Translations under genes and position numbers: made by a program
Assembly: GCA_008360975.2 (NCBI GenBank)
Contig: CM039188.1
Span: forward strand, 24,765,944-24,829,943
DNA from: Lichenostomus cassidix
Taxonomy: Eukaryota > Chordata > Aves > Passeriformes > Meliphagidae
Reading direction: 5' to 3'
Length of the DNA: 64,000 nucleotides
Notes under the pieces: generated by a model
Database searches by the model: none
What the model was told of the DNA's origin: nothing
What the model saw: only the letters and a program-made list of their open reading frames with translations
Shown here: one piece after another, positions 55,901 to 64,000 of the stretch
Layout: each line of letters starts with the position of its first letter
How positions within the stretch are numbered: position 1 is the stretch's first letter

Positions 55901-58633
55901 AACATAAACACAATAAATTAACTTGTAATGTTGTTATTTCCATATCCACATCAGACACTGGACACCTATGACCAGACACCAATATGCAAGAAATATGTTT
56001 TTTATCTGCCCCAGTTAATAACTGGCTACAAAAAAGTTCCCTATCTCAATCCCTTCAATTAAATAGGCAAAAATTAGAAAGAACTTTAAAAAAATTAAGT
56101 GAACATTAAGGAAATCACTTTTCTTTAAATGCAATGATGCTGCTCATTTCTGATAATCTGAGTTCTTCTTTGACTTCATCCTACACAGATTAAAGGCACT
56201 GTAATACCCAGAAGGCATTAGCTCTCTGCACCTCTACTTTTAAAAACACTAAATGAGTCATTGCCCTGAATTTTCCATTCCACCTCCAAATTCTTCAGCT
56301 TGAACACGTTTTGGGCATAAAGAGGTTACTGCTTCTTGAACTGTATACAAAAAGAAGAACTGCCAGCCTGAGTAAAATAAAAGCTTTATTTAGCCTAGGA
56401 GCACACCTCTGCCTCTGAGGGTGAAGAGATACCTGGGAAAGCCAAAAGGTTTTCCTGAAACTCATTCCCATTTCCCAGTGGTCTTTACCTCACAGCTGCC
56501 TGAATGGGAATCTGCAACAAAACCTCCATGTTAACTTGCACCCTCTGAATCTATCAGACAAGACTGGGGCTTTTTTCAGATGGGTTTTACTCCCTCTGTT
56601 GATAGTATCAGCCTCCTTGCTGTCCTGTGGTAGTCTCAAGTTGAATTCATTGCATCAGTAAAAAGCAAGCAAACAAAAAACTCCCAAATCCTACAATGTA
56701 ATCATTTAAGTGTCCCTTTGCTCCTATATGATAAAAAATAATTCATATGTGATTTCTCTGTGCCACATGTGATCTTCATGCTGTCCTGCAACAGTTCTCC
56801 TCAACCATCTTTTTAATTTGTTTAGTCTCCCCACACATGGAAGCCATCCATGTTCATGACCATCCATGTTTTTCCATTCACAAGAGGTGTTGTAGAGGTT
56901 TATGTCACTGAACAATAACATTTTCTCTGCTCCTTGTACGTACCTGATATAACAAAACAAAATTTCGTATTTTGCCTTTCCCTGATTATGGGGTACTTTC
57001 AGAAAACTAAGCAGAAGCATCACCCAAAAAGAGTAGCAAATTGAGAATCCATCCCTGTTTACATAAAGTAATTTTTTTCCTACTTTGCACCTAATTGATT
57101 ACTATAAACAATTTTTATGAGAATAACAATAAGGTAAGTTCCCAGAGAGAAAAGAAGCTCTTGTGATTAAGGTACCCAAACCATATCTAGTTGACACAGA
57201 AGCATAAGTTTTTCAGGCTAGGAGGTTCTGCCAGTTTTCCCCACCTCCACTTTTCTCATAACCAAAATAAGAATGTCAGCAAGTTCATTACAGATAGAGA
57301 GAAAATCAGGTATCCGCCTTCTGGGTTTCTGCCAGATAAAGTTTATTTGAGGAAAGCAAATGCAAGGTGTTTGTCAAAAATCCTACTTCTTCAGCAGAGA
57401 TAAAAAGCACTGACAATGTTTTGATCACACATATTTATATGATAAATAATAAAAATGAGCACATTTCCCATATTGAAGATCAAGGAAGGATATTCAGACA
57501 GAAAGGTGAAACTCTGTTTCAATTCTTAGGAGATTCAACAGTGAAGGAGACACATCATTAAATATTTGTTACACTTGAATAAAAAACATACTTAATAATT
57601 AACTGTTGTGCATTTAATTAACATAATGATTGCCCAATTAAATAAAAATGAAAATTTAATTTGAGACACTTTAAGTACAAGGAGATTAAGGATAAAATAT
57701 GAATATCCTGAGTCCTCAGTTTTCAGCACTGATTTTGGAGGTGATATGTGGCAAAGTAGTTCAGCCAGAATTAGCAATTTAGAAAGGGTAATAAAACATT
57801 CTTTCATCTGCACCTGGCCACAGGAAGCAAAAAATGCCAAACAGGAGACTGTGTGGGAAATTTCACCTCCATTTCAAATATAAAAAGCAGAAAGGGAGCC
57901 CTTCCATCTATCCCCATCCACAACAAAGGCTAGGTAACATTTTCTTATACCCTTGGCTTGACAGTCCTATATACAAAACAGGACCCATTTCAGGGGAGAA
58001 TCTACCAGACAGGTATAGTCATTTGAAACAATTCTTATTTTAAACCTACAGAACTGTAAGGTTTAAAAGCCTCAAGCAACAGGTCACCTTGCCAGGCTCT
58101 TGCTCTGCAACCCATCTCTTTGGTGTCCCTTCTCCTAAGAGCACAATGCATTCTCCTCCATACAAATAGCAGCAACAATTAAGTTTCCACTCTATGGAAT
58201 GTCAAAGGCAGCACACTTGTGTGAGGGGAGGTACTGCTGCTTAAGTCAGACAATAAGGGTTTATAGCTAGCTCAGTGAGAGGAATTTAATCATAATTCCC
58301 AGATCTAATATTCTAATAAAGCAGAGAAACCATTAAATTACAAAAGAATGGTTTGGATTCTAAGTTCCTACTTCTTTAGTAAAAAATAAACATTGCATCA
58401 AAAGTTACGGTATTATGAAGTGCCCCTCATAAGGTGTAGACACTATTGTATATATCACTTAGCAAGGTGAGTCCTTCAAACTTAATTTAAAAATCACTTT
58501 TACATGGATCTTATTTGAGGAAACATCTCAAAGTCAAACCTCAGTTACTACAAATTCTCTGCTTCTTTCCCACAACTAAGCTGTATTAGTGATGTGTCCA
58601 TCACTCTAATAAGACCACTTCACAATCAAATTA

Positions 58634-64000
<5,367 letters not shown>

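Noticed and set aside
55558..55971. 137-codon plus-strand open frame
   Set aside because: Low-complexity, Phe- and Ser-rich translation of T-rich DNA; judged chance.

Overview
The window is vertebrate nuclear DNA, most likely from a bird. The evidence is an AT-rich intronic background, two decayed CR1 LINE 3' ends (7544-7620 and 29183-29262), and one solo LTR (2811-3190) that resembles an LTR type common in birds. There are no bacterial-style operons, CRISPR arrays, tRNA or rRNA genes, and no origins that I can see.

The only gene I can support is part of a contactin-associated protein (Caspr, neurexin superfamily) gene on the minus strand. Eight internal exons, in transcription order, lie at 58669-58788, 47569-47769, 20482-20638, 11575-11702, 11237-11407, 8938-9156, 3982-4221 and 1856-2080. 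All have GT donors and AG acceptors. Intron phases match at every junction (1, 1, 2, 1, 1, 1, 1), and the spliced product is one uninterrupted frame of 1461 nt (487 codons). It encodes the fibrinogen-like domain, the third laminin-G domain, the second EGF module and the start of the fourth laminin-G domain. From remembered family sequences the best paralogue is CNTNAP5, with CNTNAP4 the main alternative; CNTNAP2 fits poorly. The 5' part of the gene (discoidin, LamG1, LamG2, EGF1) lies beyond the right edge. The end of LamG4, the transmembrane segment and the cytoplasmic tail lie beyond the left edge.

Layout: 1-12 kb holds five of the eight exons, including a 167-bp mini-intron, plus the LTR and one CR1 fragment. 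From 12 to 20 kb is intron. An exon at 20.5 kb is preceded on the gene strand by an unbroken 55-nt polypyrimidine tract. From 20.6 to 47.6 kb is one 27-kb intron with a CR1 remnant, simple repeats and short tandem duplications. An exon at 47.6 kb is followed to the right by an 11-kb intron, an exon at 58.7 kb, and the start of another intron that runs off the window. I found no second gene. The longest open frames outside the exons look like chance frames. I did not find a convincing undescribed system; the items worth checking are splice-site architecture, hairpins, local duplications and possible conserved noncoding elements.
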